Source of the DNA: Flavobacterium cutihirudinis
GTDB lineage: Bacteria > Bacteroidota > Bacteroidia > Flavobacteriales > Flavobacteriaceae
Length of the DNA: 64,000 nucleotides
Direction of reading: 5' to 3'
NCBI RefSeq assembly: GCF_003385895.1
Contig: NZ_QRDQ01000008.1
Location: 802,354 to 866,353 of the forward strand
Below the pieces are notes generated by a model. It was not told the origin of the DNA. It saw only the letters and a list, made by a program, of their open reading frames with translations, and did no database searches. The position numbers and the translations under genes were made by a program. Every line of letters starts with the position of its first letter. Position 1 is the stretch's first letter. Positions 8,006 to 17,303 of the stretch are shown piece after piece.

Positions 8006-9337
8006 ATGAAAAAAATAATTGTAATACTTTTGTGCTCTCTTGGCCTGACAGCCAATGCACAAGTCACTTTAACCTTAAAAGACGCGCTTAATTATGCGCT
8101 TCAAAATAAAGCCGACGCAAAAAAGGCAAAACTACAGGTTGAAAACAGCGAATACCAAATTCAGGAAATTCGCTCGAGAGCTTTACCTCAAATTCACGCA
8201 AACGGAAATTTAACTTACAATCCAATTTTGCAGACAAGTGTAATTGATGGAGGTTCTTTTGGTCAGCCGGGAACTAGTATTCAGGCAACTTTTGGTCAAA
8301 AATGGACATCAGGTGCAGGAGTAAATTTAACTCAGGCATTGTTTGATCAATCTGTATTTACAGGTTTGAGAGCGGCAAAATCTACTCGCGAATTTTATCA
8401 AATCAACGATCAGTTAACAGAAGAGCAGGTAATTGAAAGAGTGGCAAATAATTATTATTCAGTTTACGTACAACGCGAAAGAATAAAATTATTAGATAGC
8501 ACTTATGTTAATACAACAAAAGTTCATGATATCGTAAAAGGACAGTATGATAATGGTTTAGCTAAGAAAATTGACTTAGATCGTATTGTTGTAAAAATGT
8601 CAAATATTGATACAGATCGTCAGCAAGTTAAAAACCAAGTTGAATTACAGGAAAATGCATTGAAGTTTTATATGGGTATGCCTATCGAAACTCAAATTGT
8701 TATCCCAAAAGAAGAATTTGAAGCAGTTCCAGCATCATTAACTGAGGTTCCAAATGTAGAAAACAGAACGGAATATCTGCTTTTGAAAAAACAAGAAGAA
8801 TTATTGATTTTCCAAAAGAAAGCAGTTCAGGCTGAATATTATCCGAAACTATCTCTGACAGCAGGTTATAACTACATTGGTCAGGGACCGGAATTTCCTC
8901 TTTTTGCAAAACCATCTTCAGGTGTTTACTGGTCTGATTATTCGGGAATTGGATTAAATTTAAGTGTGCCGATCTTTACAGGTTTTGGAACCCGTGCAAG
9001 AGTAAGACAGGCAGATGTTGATATTAGAACACTTCAGGAAGATATCAAAGACACTAAATTATCACTAGATCTGGATTATAGAAATGCAATGGCGCAAATC
9101 GATAATAATATGGTAACGATTCAAAATCAAAAAGAAAACATGCGTTTGGCTGGCGAAATTTTGAGTAATACTAAAAACAATTATCTTCAAGGTTTAGCAT
9201 CATTAACCGATTTATTAGATGCTGAAAACGCAAATCAGGAAGCTCAAAATAATTACACAAGAGCTGTTTTAAATTATAAAATTGCCGAAGTGGCATTAAT
9301 CAAATCAAAAGGCGAACTTAAAACTCTTATTAAATAA
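8006..9337 (+). CDS. TolC family outer-membrane efflux protein
   Basis: Outer-membrane channel of a tripartite RND efflux pump. The 443-residue protein starts with a signal peptide (MKKIIVILLCSLGLTANAQ) and shows the two-fold OEP organisation with long helical segments (LTLKDALNYALQNKADAKKAKLQVENS near the start, YLQGLASLTDLLDAENANQEAQNNY in the second half). It follows tetR by 17 bases and precedes the adaptor gene by 9 bases, a tight operon. Substrate not predictable. Confidence 0.93.
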   Translation: MKKIIVILLCSLGLTANAQVTLTLKDALNYALQNKADAKKAKLQVENSEYQIQEIRSRALPQIHANGNLTYNPILQTSVIDGGSFGQPGTSIQATFGQKWTSGAGVNLTQALFDQSVFTGLRAAKSTREFYQINDQLTEEQVIERVANNYYSVYVQRERIKLLDSTYVNTTKVHDIVKGQYDNGLAKKIDLDRIVVKMSNIDTDRQQVKNQVELQENALKFYMGMPIETQIVIPKEEFEAVPASLTEVPNVENRTEYLLLKKQEELLIFQKKAVQAEYYPKLSLTAGYNYIGQGPEFPLFAKPSSGVYWSDYSGIGLNLSVPIFTGFGTRARVRQADVDIRTLQEDIKDTKLSLDLDYRNAMAQIDNNMVTIQNQKENMRLAGEILSNTKNNYLQGLASLTDLLDAENANQEAQNNYTRAVLNYKIAEVALIKSKGELKTLIK

Positions 9338-9346
9338 CTAATTACA

Positions 9347-10414
9347 ATGAAGAAAACTATTATAACAATCGTAATCATAATCGCAGCTTTGGGTGTGATT
9401 GGATATGTTTTAAATAACAATAAGAAAGAAAACAAGGCAAAAACAGATATCGTAGCAGAGAAAAATGCTGCAGTTTCTGTAAAAGTTACTCCTGTAAAAA
9501 CAGAAGTTGTTTCTTTGGATTTTGTTGCTAATGGAAATTTTGCTCCAATTCAGGAACTGACTTTTTCTGCTGAAAAATCTGGAAAAGTAATTAGTGTTTT
9601 GGCTAAAGAAGGTGATTACGTAAAAGTAGGTCAGACTTTATTGACAATGAGAGGTGATATCATTAACGTAAGTGCACAACAAGCTCAGGCAGTTTATAAT
9701 AACGCAAAATCAGATTATGCGAGATATGAAAATGCTTTTAAAACGGGTGGTGTAACCAGACAACAATTAGATCAGGCAAAATTGGCTTTGACAAATGCTG
9801 AGTCTAACTTGAAACAAGCAAACATCAATGTTGGTGATACAAAAGTAAAAGCGCCAATCAACGGATTCATCAATAAAAAATACATCGAGCCGGGATCTAT
9901 CTTAACAGGGATGCCAGCAACAGCGTTATTTGATATTGTAAACGTTTCTAAATTAAAATTGACTGTAACTGTAAATGAAAATCAGGTTGCAAGTTTGAAA
10001 TTAGGTGACAACATTAATGTTACAGCAAGTGTTTATCCTGATAAAACTTTTTCTGGAAAAATTACTTTTATCGCAGCAAAAGCAGATGCAAGTTTGAATT
10101 TCCCAGTTGAAATTGAAATCATCAACAATTCAAATAATGATTTAAAAGCAGGTATGTACGGAACAGCGAATTTTGCATCTAAACAGCAAAAACAAAACTT
10201 AACAGTTGTTCCTAGAAATGCATTTGTTGGAAGTGTGAGCAGTAACGAAATTTTTGTAGCTGAAAACGGTGTTGCAAAATTGAAAAAAGTTGTTGCAGGT
10301 AGAATTTTAGGAGATCAGGTAGAAATCATCAGCGGATTATCAGATGGAGAAAAGGTAATTACTACAGGTCAAATTAACTTACAAGACGGTAATACAGTAG
10401 AAATTATTAAATAA
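9347..10414 (+). CDS. efflux RND transporter periplasmic adaptor (membrane fusion protein)
   Basis: A 355-residue HlyD/AcrA-type adaptor linking the inner-membrane permease to the TolC channel. An N-terminal membrane anchor (IITIVIIIAALGVIGYVL) is followed by a lipoyl-like hairpin half (VISVLAKEGDYVKVGQTLL), a short coiled coil (about 105-155) and the second half (VKAPINGFINKKYIEPGS), then beta-barrel and membrane-proximal domains ending GLSDGEKVITTGQINLQDG. No lipobox is seen. It sits between the TolC gene and the permease. Confidence 0.93.
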   Translation: MKKTIITIVIIIAALGVIGYVLNNNKKENKAKTDIVAEKNAAVSVKVTPVKTEVVSLDFVANGNFAPIQELTFSAEKSGKVISVLAKEGDYVKVGQTLLTMRGDIINVSAQQAQAVYNNAKSDYARYENAFKTGGVTRQQLDQAKLALTNAESNLKQANINVGDTKVKAPINGFINKKYIEPGSILTGMPATALFDIVNVSKLKLTVTVNENQVASLKLGDNINVTASVYPDKTFSGKITFIAAKADASLNFPVEIEIINNSNNDLKAGMYGTANFASKQQKQNLTVVPRNAFVGSVSSNEIFVAENGVAKLKKVVAGRILGDQVEIISGLSDGEKVITTGQINLQDGNTVEIIK

Positions 10415-10417
10415 TTA

Positions 10418-10500
10418 TTGGCTTTAAGCCGTAAGCTATAAGCTTTAAGCCATTTAAAAAAGCCTAAAGCCTATTGCTTACAGCCTACAGCATAAAGCAA
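10418..10500 (+). repeat. AGCTTTAAGCC-type imperfect repeats between adaptor and permease
   Basis: Variants of GCTTTAAGCC and AGCCTAAAGCC fill the spacer; the right end (AAAGCAA) stops a few bases before the ATG of the permease. The same family, in the same orientation relative to transcription, lies at 47727-47832 before leuD. The two halves can pair into an imperfect hairpin. Confidence 0.75.
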
Positions 10501-10505
10501 CAAAT

Positions 10506-13500
10506 ATGAAATTAGCCGAAATATCCATAAAACGTCCGTCGTTAGTAATTGTATTGTTTACAATTCTGACCCTTGGTGGATTGTTCAGCTACAGCCAACT
10601 TGGCTACGAGCTGATCCCAAAATTTGAACAAAACGTTATTACAATTTCTACTATTTATCCTGGAGCTTCTCCAAGTGAGGTAGAAAATACAGTAACCAAG
10701 AAAATTGAGGATGCGATTGCCTCCTTAGAGAATGTCAAGAAAATTGATTCGAAATCATATGAGAGTTTGTCTATTGTATCGATTACGCTTACTTCTAATG
10801 CAAAAGTCGATTTCTCTTTGAATGATGCGCAGCGTAAAATCAATGCCATTATTAGTGATTTACCGGATGATGCAGAAACGCCTTCGTTAACCAAATTCTC
10901 GCTGAGTGATTTACCAATTATGACGCTTGGTGCCAACGGAAAAATGGATGAAGCAGAGTTTTATGACTTAATTGATAAAAAAATTGCTCCTATTTTATCT
11001 CGTGTACAAGGTGTTGCGCAGGTAAATATTATTGGTGGTGAAGAACGTGAGATTCAGGTAAATCTTGATGCAGTAAAAATGCAGGGTTACGGATTATCTA
11101 TTCCTCAGGTTCAACAAAATATTTTGACTTCAAACTTAGATTTCCCAACAGGAAATATTCAGACTCGTAATCAGAAAATATTAATCCGTTTAGCGGGAAA
11201 ATATAAAAGTGTTGAAGAATTAAGAAACTTGGTGGTTTCATCTCAAAACGGAATTCAGATTCGTTTAAGTGATATCGCTGACGTTCAGGATACTCAGAAA
11301 ATCGCAGAGAAAATCTCGCGTGTAGATCAAAAAAGTGCGATTGTTTTGCAAATCGTTAAACAATCAGATGCAAATGCGGTTGCAGTAAGTGAGCAATTAT
11401 TAAAAACAATTGCAACACTTGAAAAAGATTATAAAGTAAATGACTTAAAACTTGAAGTTGCAAAAGATAGTACAATCTTTACTCTTGAAGCAGCAGATTC
11501 TGTTGTACACGATTTATTGATTGCGGTAATTCTGGTAGCATTTGTAATGTTGTTTTTCCTTCACAGTATCAGAAACTCATTAATTGTAATGGTTTCGATT
11601 CCTGCGTCGTTAATTGCAACTTTCATCGGAATTTATTTAATGGGATACACATTAAACTTAATGAGTTTATTAGGATTATCTCTTGTTGTTGGTATTCTTG
11701 TGGATGACGCGATTGTGGTTTTGGAGAATATCTACAGGCACATGGAAATGGGTAAAAGCCGAATTCGTGCATCTTATGACGGAACAGCTGAAATTGGTGG
11801 AACAGTAACTTCGATTACATTAGTAATTGTTGTAGTATTCTTGCCAATCGCAATGAGTTCAGGATTGGTTTCTAATATCATCACGCAGTTCTGTGTTACG
11901 GTAATTATCTCAACAATGTTGTCATTGTTGGCTTCATTTACAATTATTCCTTGGTTATCTTCTCGTTTCGGAAAATTAGAGCATATTGAAGGAAAGAATT
12001 TATTTGGAAGAATCATTCTTGGTTTCGAAAGCTATTTAACACGTTTCACGGATTGGGTTTCTCATTTATTGACGTGGTGTTTAGATCATTATATTAAAAC
12101 TTTTGCGGTTGTAATTGTATTGTTCCTTGCTTCAACTGTTGGATTAATGGGTGGAGGTTTCATTGGAGGAGAGTTCTTTGCTTCTTCTGATAGTGGAGAG
12201 TTCTTAGTACAAATTGAGATGCCAAAAGATGCTTCGTTAGAGCAAACGAACTTCATGACACAAAAAGCAGAAGCTTTCTTAAAAGCTCAGGAATATGTTC
12301 ATAGCCAAATTACAACGGTAGGACAAACTTCTGAAGGTTTTGGAGCATCACAAGCTACAGCATACAAAGCAGAGATTGACGTAAAAATGATCGAGCAAAA
12401 AGATCGTACCGATGATGCGAATGTTTATGCTGCAAAAATCAAACGTAAACTTGAAAAAGTATTAGTTGGAGCAAAAGTAAAAACGGTTCCTGTTGGTATC
12501 TTAGGTACTGCTGAAGATGCAACTTTAGGATTGATCGTTACTGGTCCATCAACAGAAGCAGCAATGGCTTTTGCGAAATTAGCGGAAGCAGAATTGCGTA
12601 CAATTCCTGGAACAACGGAGATCAAATTAACGGTTGAAGACGGAAACCCTGAAATTAACGTAAAAGTAGATCGTGATAAAATGGCTGCTTTAGGTTTAAC
12701 GCTTCAAACAGTTGGTTTAACCATGCAAACTGCTTTTAGTGGAAATACAGATGGTAAATACAGAGCTGGAGAATACGAATATGATATCAACATTAGATAC
12801 AATGCATTCGACAGAAAAAGTATTACTGACGTTAGTAATTTGATTTTTATCAATGCAGCAGGACAGCAAATTAAATTGTCTCAGTTTGCAGATATTACTG
12901 AAGGTTCTGGTCCTAGCCAGTTAGAGCGTAGAGATAAATCGGCGTCTGTAACCGTAAAAGGACAAAACGTTGGTGTGCCATCTGGAACAATCGTTCAGCA
13001 ATGGCAGGTGAAATTGGATAAATTGAAAAAACCAGCCGGAGTAAACTATATCTGGGGTGGTGACCAAGAGAATCAGTCTGAAGGATTTGGTACTTTAGGA
13101 ATCGCATTATTAGCTGCTATTATTTTGGTTTACCTTGTAATGGTGAGTTTGTATGACAGTTTCGCGCACCCATTCGTAGTATTGTTTGCGATCCCGCTTT
13201 CGTTCATTGGAGCAATGATGGCACTGGCATTAACAAACAACTCGTTAAATATCTTTACCATTTTAGGTATCATCATGTTGATTGGTCTGGTGTGTAAGAA
13301 TGCGATCATGTTGGTCGATTATACCAACCAAAGAAGAGCAGCAGGAGAGTCAATTAGAACGGCATTAATTCAAGCGAATCACGCTCGTTTACGTCCGATC
13401 TTGATGACAACAATTGCGATGGTATTTGGTATGTTCCCAATTGCATTGGCAAAAGGAGCAGGAGCAGAGTGGAAAAACGGTTTGGCTTGGGTAATTATTG

Positions 13501-13682
13501 GAGGATTAATTTCTTCATTATTCTTAACCTTGATTGTGGTTCCTGTAATTTATAATATCATGGAGAAATTGATTCAGAAATTCTCTAAAGGAGAAAAAAT
13601 CGACTACGAAGCTGAAATGGTGGCTGATTACACGCCAACTGAATTAAGCGAAGACGGTTTTAATCCAAAACATACGCATTAA
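10506..13682 (+). CDS. efflux RND transporter permease (HAE1/AcrB type)
   Basis: Inner-membrane proton-driven pump of 1058 residues, the normal length for the hydrophobe/amphiphile family. It shows the N-terminal SIKRPSLVIVLFTILTLGGLFSY, the conserved GxSLVVGILVDDAIVVLENIYRH segment with the two adjacent Asp residues of the proton relay in TM4, the porter domain with FSGNTDGKYRAG, and the second repeat with LIGLVCKNAIMLVDYTNQRR. It is the last gene of the tetR-tolC-adaptor-permease operon, with a rho-independent terminator at 13704-13741. Substrates unknown. Confidence 0.95.
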   Translation: MKLAEISIKRPSLVIVLFTILTLGGLFSYSQLGYELIPKFEQNVITISTIYPGASPSEVENTVTKKIEDAIASLENVKKIDSKSYESLSIVSITLTSNAKVDFSLNDAQRKINAIISDLPDDAETPSLTKFSLSDLPIMTLGANGKMDEAEFYDLIDKKIAPILSRVQGVAQVNIIGGEEREIQVNLDAVKMQGYGLSIPQVQQNILTSNLDFPTGNIQTRNQKILIRLAGKYKSVEELRNLVVSSQNGIQIRLSDIADVQDTQKIAEKISRVDQKSAIVLQIVKQSDANAVAVSEQLLKTIATLEKDYKVNDLKLEVAKDSTIFTLEAADSVVHDLLIAVILVAFVMLFFLHSIRNSLIVMVSIPASLIATFIGIYLMGYTLNLMSLLGLSLVVGILVDDAIVVLENIYRHMEMGKSRIRASYDGTAEIGGTVTSITLVIVVVFLPIAMSSGLVSNIITQFCVTVIISTMLSLLASFTIIPWLSSRFGKLEHIEGKNLFGRIILGFESYLTRFTDWVSHLLTWCLDHYIKTFAVVIVLFLASTVGLMGGGFIGGEFFASSDSGEFLVQIEMPKDASLEQTNFMTQKAEAFLKAQEYVHSQITTVGQTSEGFGASQATAYKAEIDVKMIEQKDRTDDANVYAAKIKRKLEKVLVGAKVKTVPVGILGTAEDATLGLIVTGPSTEAAMAFAKLAEAELRTIPGTTEIKLTVEDGNPEINVKVDRDKMAALGLTLQTVGLTMQTAFSGNTDGKYRAGEYEYDINIRYNAFDRKSITDVSNLIFINAAGQQIKLSQFADITEGSGPSQLERRDKSASVTVKGQNVGVPSGTIVQQWQVKLDKLKKPAGVNYIWGGDQENQSEGFGTLGIALLAAIILVYLVMVSLYDSFAHPFVVLFAIPLSFIGAMMALALTNNSLNIFTILGIIMLIGLVCKNAIMLVDYTNQRRAAGESIRTALIQANHARLRPILMTTIAMVFGMFPIALAKGAGAEWKNGLAWVIIGGLISSLFLTLIVVPVIYNIMEKLIQKFSKGEKIDYEAEMVADYTPTELSEDGFNPKHTH

Positions 13683-13703
13683 TTGATTTAATTTTTGATT
13701 TGT

Positions 13704-13741
13704 AAATCCCAAATTCCTTAATTGGAATTTGGGATTTTTTT
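13704..13741 (+). terminator. terminator of the RND operon
   Basis: AAATCCCAAATTCC pairs with GGAATTTGGGATTT (6-base loop), followed by a T run. It is 22 bases after the permease stop codon. Confidence 0.9.
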
Positions 13742-13789
13742 ATTGTTAATTTTAAAATATGTTTATTTGCATGACCTTACTAAACTACG

Positions 13790-15040
13790 ATGCTACAAAA
13801 AGATAAATCTGCGGCGATTGGTTTCATTTTCATAACCATGTTAATTGACATTACCGGATGGGGAATTATTATTCCTGTAATTCCGAAATTAATTGAAGAA
13901 TTGATTCATGGCGATATCAGCGAAGCGGCAAAAATTGGCGGCTGGCTGACTTTCGCGTATGCGATAACGCAATTTGTATTTGCACCTGTAATTGGAAATT
14001 TAAGCGATAAATTTGGAAGAAGACCAATCATCTTAATTTCCCTTTTCGGATTTTCATTGGATTATATTTTGCTGGCTTTTTCCCCGACAATTCTTTGGCT
14101 TTTTATTGGACGAATAATTGCCGGAGTAACTGGGGCAAGTATTACTACAGCTTCTGCTTATATTGCAGATGTAAGTACGGCCGAAAACCGAGCAAAAAAC
14201 TTTGGTTTGATTGGTGCTGCTTTTGGATTAGGATTTATCATCGGGCCTGTTATTGGCGGTTTATTAGGCCAATACGGATCTAGAGTTCCTTTTTATGCAG
14301 CAGCCGTTTTATGTATGGTGAATTTCCTTTATGGATTTTTTATTTTACCTGAATCGCTTAAAAAAGAAAACCGCAGAGATTTTGATTGGAAACGTGCAAA
14401 TCCGGTCGGAGCAATTTTAGGTTTAAGAAAACATCCGGAATTAATTGGATTGATTTCAGCAATATTTCTTTTGTATGTAGGTTCACACGCTGTGCAAAGC
14501 AATTGGAGTTTCTTTACTATTTATCAATTTAATTGGGATGAAAAAATGATTGGAATCTCATTAGGAATAATTGGTTTATTGGTCGGTGTGGTACAAGGTG
14601 GATTAGTTCGTTTTATCAATCCGAAAATAGGAAACGAAAAAAGCATTTATATAGGTTTAGGATTATACACGATCGGGATGTTGTTGTTTGCTTTTGCAAC
14701 AGAAAGCTGGATGATGTTTGTATTCCTAATTCCATATTGTCTTGGCGGAATTGCCGGTCCCGCGCTTCAATCGGTGGTAGCCAGTAAAGTTTCACCAAGC
14801 GAACAAGGCGAAATTCAAGGAACTTTGACGAGTTTAATGAGTGCGTCTTCGATTATTGGTCCGCCAATGATGGCCAACACATTTTACTTTTTTACCCACA
14901 GCGATGCCCCTTTTAAATTTGCCGGAGCGCCATTTATTTTAGGAGGGTTTTTAATGTTGTTGAGCACAATTGTCGCTTATTTTTCATTAAAAAAACATTC
15001 GGTTCCAAAAGTAGAAATTGAAACGGAAGAGATAGTATAA
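13790..15040 (+). CDS. MFS transporter of the TCR/Tet type
   Basis: A 416-residue 12-helix proton antiporter related to class tetracycline/multidrug exporters. Motif A is visible as GNLSDKFGRRP between TM2 and TM3, motif C-like GAAFGLGFIIGPVIGG in TM5, and the typical N-terminal FIFITMLIDITGWGIIIPVIP with a buried Asp. It stands alone after the RND operon terminator and has its own terminator at 15046-15082. True tetracycline resistance cannot be inferred; Bacteroidetes chromosomes often carry such genes without it. Confidence 0.88.
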   Translation: MLQKDKSAAIGFIFITMLIDITGWGIIIPVIPKLIEELIHGDISEAAKIGGWLTFAYAITQFVFAPVIGNLSDKFGRRPIILISLFGFSLDYILLAFSPTILWLFIGRIIAGVTGASITTASAYIADVSTAENRAKNFGLIGAAFGLGFIIGPVIGGLLGQYGSRVPFYAAAVLCMVNFLYGFFILPESLKKENRRDFDWKRANPVGAILGLRKHPELIGLISAIFLLYVGSHAVQSNWSFFTIYQFNWDEKMIGISLGIIGLLVGVVQGGLVRFINPKIGNEKSIYIGLGLYTIGMLLFAFATESWMMFVFLIPYCLGGIAGPALQSVVASKVSPSEQGEIQGTLTSLMSASSIIGPPMMANTFYFFTHSDAPFKFAGAPFILGGFLMLLSTIVAYFSLKKHSVPKVEIETEEIV

Positions 15041-15045
15041 AAATC

Positions 15046-15082
15046 AAAAAGCCCTCATTTTAGATCATGAGGGCTTTTTTTA
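15046..15082. terminator. bidirectional terminator between convergent genes
   Basis: GCCCTCAT pairs with ATGAGGGC, flanked by A and T runs on both sides. It serves the MFS gene and the convergent sorting-domain gene, whose stop codon touches its end. Confidence 0.9.
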
Positions 15083-16585
15083 TTTTTTAATAAATTTTAT
15101 TGTTTTGGTCTTACCTTCGGAGCTTACTTTTAAGAAATAAAACCCGGAAGAAATAGAAACCAGATCAATTTCGGAATGTGTATTATTTATTTTTTTCGAT
15201 AAAATAGATTTTCCCGAGATAGAAACGATTTCAATTTCATCTATGGTTGAAGTATTACTGATGCTCAAAATGCGTTCTACCGGATTTGGATAATTTTTGA
15301 AATTAGGCAAAACAAAATCAGGAGTCGAAAGATTTCCACTTAATTTTGCAGTTACCGCAAGACGCTTTGTACTTTCAATTCCATCGACAGTTTGAGATGC
15401 GTAATATGTAGTTCCATCAACCAAAACAGTAGTTTCTGGCAAAGTTACTTCTTTAGATTTACTCATTTTACCATCCAAAGGTTTAGGACTGCCATACCAT
15501 TTTATATTTTCTCCTTCAATAAGAAGATCTTTTAAAGTTTGTCCCGGTTTAAATTCGAAAGTTATTTCTTCCTTTCCGTCGATTAAGGGAGCAGGCGGAT
15601 TAATAGTGAAAGATTTTAGAAACGAACATCCATTTTGATCTCTTACAATTATTTGATAAGTTCCATAACTAGGAATTTTTAGAACTGGACCAGATTGAAA
15701 ATTTAATCCATCTAATGAATATCCATATTCGCCACTTCCGCCGGTTGCCTTAACTGTAAGGGTTTTGTTATCTGCCTGAAGATCGACATTCAGCATTGTA
15801 GGTTCTAAAATCATAACTTGCATCATTATAGTGCATCCTCTAGAATCAGTAATTTCAACGATATAAGTTCCTGCGGCTAAATTTGCAAAAACAGTTGTTT
15901 GTTGAGAATTTACTATTGCAACTCCAGAAGAATTTTTAAGAGAATATGTAAGAGGAAAATTTCCGCCAGCTGCATTTATTGAAATTGCTCCGTCGTTCAT
16001 TCCAGAACAACTTACATCTGTTTTTGTTAAAGTTGTTACGATAGGAACATTTGCAGTAACAACTATAACCACCGATGATAAACAGCCTAAACTATCTTTT
16101 GTGTTTACAACATAAGTCCCAGGAACTAAATCAGTAAATACATTAGCAGTTGAATAAGGACGTCCATCTAATGAATATTGGTAAGGTGATTGTCCACCAG
16201 ATCCTTTAGCAGTAATAGTTCCTTTTTCATTTGCGCAAGAAATTCCATCAACGGTTGCAATTGTTTCTAAATAACTGGAAACAATTAAATTAAAATAATT
16301 AGTTGTAAAATTTCCTGAATTTTCAATTCTTGCATAAATGGTTTTGGAACTAGCATCACTGACAAAACTGGAAGGATTTGAAATCGGCTTCAAATTATTC
16401 GTTGCTTCATCCTGACTTAAATGATAAGTGACAGTAGTTTCAGCAGGATTTAAGTTGCCAATTAAGAGTGTTTTTTGTGCAGTAAGATCAAATGTAATAT
16501 CGCCCGCACAGTGCACAATATCTTTAATTTGAGCATAAAATAAATTGGTAAACAAGAAAAGAAAACAGAGTAGAGTTTTTTTCAT
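15080..16585 (-). CDS. SprB-repeat protein with T9SS type A sorting domain
   Basis: A 501-residue secreted or surface protein. It has a signal peptide (MKKTLLCFLFLFTNLFYAQ), three SprB-like repeats each containing Cys, GG and a YSLDG-like turn (about 105-165, 175-260, 265-330; for instance GGQSPYQYSLDG and LVPGTYVVNTKDSLGC), a middle domain, and a C-terminal type IX secretion sorting domain (FKNYPNPVERILSIS ... GFYFLKVSSEGKTKTIKF). SprB is the large gliding adhesin of Flavobacterium; this much shorter protein shares only the repeat type. Single gene with a good promoter at 16614-16641. Confidence 0.88.
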   Translation of the reverse strand: MKKTLLCFLFLFTNLFYAQIKDIVHCAGDITFDLTAQKTLLIGNLNPAETTVTYHLSQDEATNNLKPISNPSSFVSDASSKTIYARIENSGNFTTNYFNLIVSSYLETIATVDGISCANEKGTITAKGSGGQSPYQYSLDGRPYSTANVFTDLVPGTYVVNTKDSLGCLSSVVIVVTANVPIVTTLTKTDVSCSGMNDGAISINAAGGNFPLTYSLKNSSGVAIVNSQQTTVFANLAAGTYIVEITDSRGCTIMMQVMILEPTMLNVDLQADNKTLTVKATGGSGEYGYSLDGLNFQSGPVLKIPSYGTYQIIVRDQNGCSFLKSFTINPPAPLIDGKEEITFEFKPGQTLKDLLIEGENIKWYGSPKPLDGKMSKSKEVTLPETTVLVDGTTYYASQTVDGIESTKRLAVTAKLSGNLSTPDFVLPNFKNYPNPVERILSISNTSTIDEIEIVSISGKSILSKKINNTHSEIDLVSISSGFYFLKVSSEGKTKTIKFIKK

Positions 16586-16613
16586 AGTATTAGATTTGTT
16601 AAAATGGGCTTAA

Positions 16614-16641
16614 CAAATATAAATAAAAAACTCTAGCTCAA
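16614..16641 (-). promoter_or_regulatory. promoter of the sorting-domain protein gene
   Basis: On the minus strand TTG (16639-16641), a 17-base spacer and TATATTTG (16614-16621) match the Bacteroidetes consensus, 29 bases upstream of the start codon. Confidence 0.65.
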
Positions 16642-16681
16642 ATAAATATGATATAAAGGTTGTTAAAAGAAATTTCTAAAA

Positions 16682-17119
16682 CTATTTCAAATACAAATAA
16701 TGATTATAATAATCGATAATTGCTTTTCCTTCCAACAAAACATCGGCGCCAATTATGCCGTGAACAGGTTTCGCTTTGTACGACGCTAAAGCTTCATTTA
16801 CGTGCGAAAGATCAAAAATAACAATACTGAAATTTTTATTTTTCCAGCTTCCTAGCTGCAGTTTATTTTCAGACGAAATCTGAGTCTTCATTCCGGTACC
16901 GCCAGCACCTGAAGCTTTTGTTTTTGATTTTTTTGCGTCCAGTTCAAATCGTTCGATACTTTCAAAACCCACACAGGAATTTGAAGCTCCGGTATCTAAA
17001 ATGAAATTTCCGGCAACGCCGTTTATTTTTGCTTTTATCGCAAGATGTTGTGTTTTAGTAACTTTGAATTTTATTTTTTTGTATTTCTCTTTTTTGAGAA
17101 CTTCGTGAAGATTTTCCAT
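16682..17119 (-). CDS. retropepsin-like aspartic protease
   Basis: A 145-residue protein of the single-domain aspartyl protease type (clan AA, acts as dimer). The catalytic motif is FILDTGASNSCV with Asp42-Thr-Gly-Ala, and a second family element is HGIIGADVLLEGKAIIDY near the C-terminus. There is no signal peptide or membrane segment. Its ATG lies inside a longer reading frame of another phase that encodes only a membrane-tail-like peptide (17071-17241). It is divergent from the sigma-like/TPR gene. The substrate is unknown. Confidence 0.85.
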   Translation of the reverse strand: MENLHEVLKKEKYKKIKFKVTKTQHLAIKAKINGVAGNFILDTGASNSCVGFESIERFELDAKKSKTKASGAGGTGMKTQISSENKLQLGSWKNKNFSIVIFDLSHVNEALASYKAKPVHGIIGADVLLEGKAIIDYYNHYLYLK

Positions 17120-17241
17120 TTTCGATTCCGATTGAATATCAAAAATAAGCCAATTACAGCCAATAAACTAGCGATATAAGAGATATAATTTCCTGATTTT
17201 TCTTCTTTAAAAATATCGCCATTAACCTGATTTCGTTTTTG
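17071..17241 (-). pseudogene. possible remnant of a membrane-anchored C-terminus
   Basis: In a frame different from the retropepsin gene, 56 codons between two stops read ...EEKSGNYISYIASLLAVIGL and FLIFNRNRKWKIF, a single hydrophobic helix followed by a basic tail. No start codon exists in the frame. It looks like the C-terminal anchor of a lost upstream gene. TPR proteins of the neighbouring kind often sit beside CHAT-domain proteins with such tails, but that identification is a guess. Chance is not excluded. Confidence 0.3.
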
Positions 17242-17303
17242 TTACTCTATATTTAAAATTATTTGAGATTCTTTTTTAACTTTATCTGATCAAAAGCTTT
17301 TTT

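Noticed and set aside
13790-15040. Acquired tetracycline resistance gene
   Set aside because: Base composition matches the neighbours, no mobile element flanks it, and the Tet-type MFS motif does not by itself show tetracycline export.
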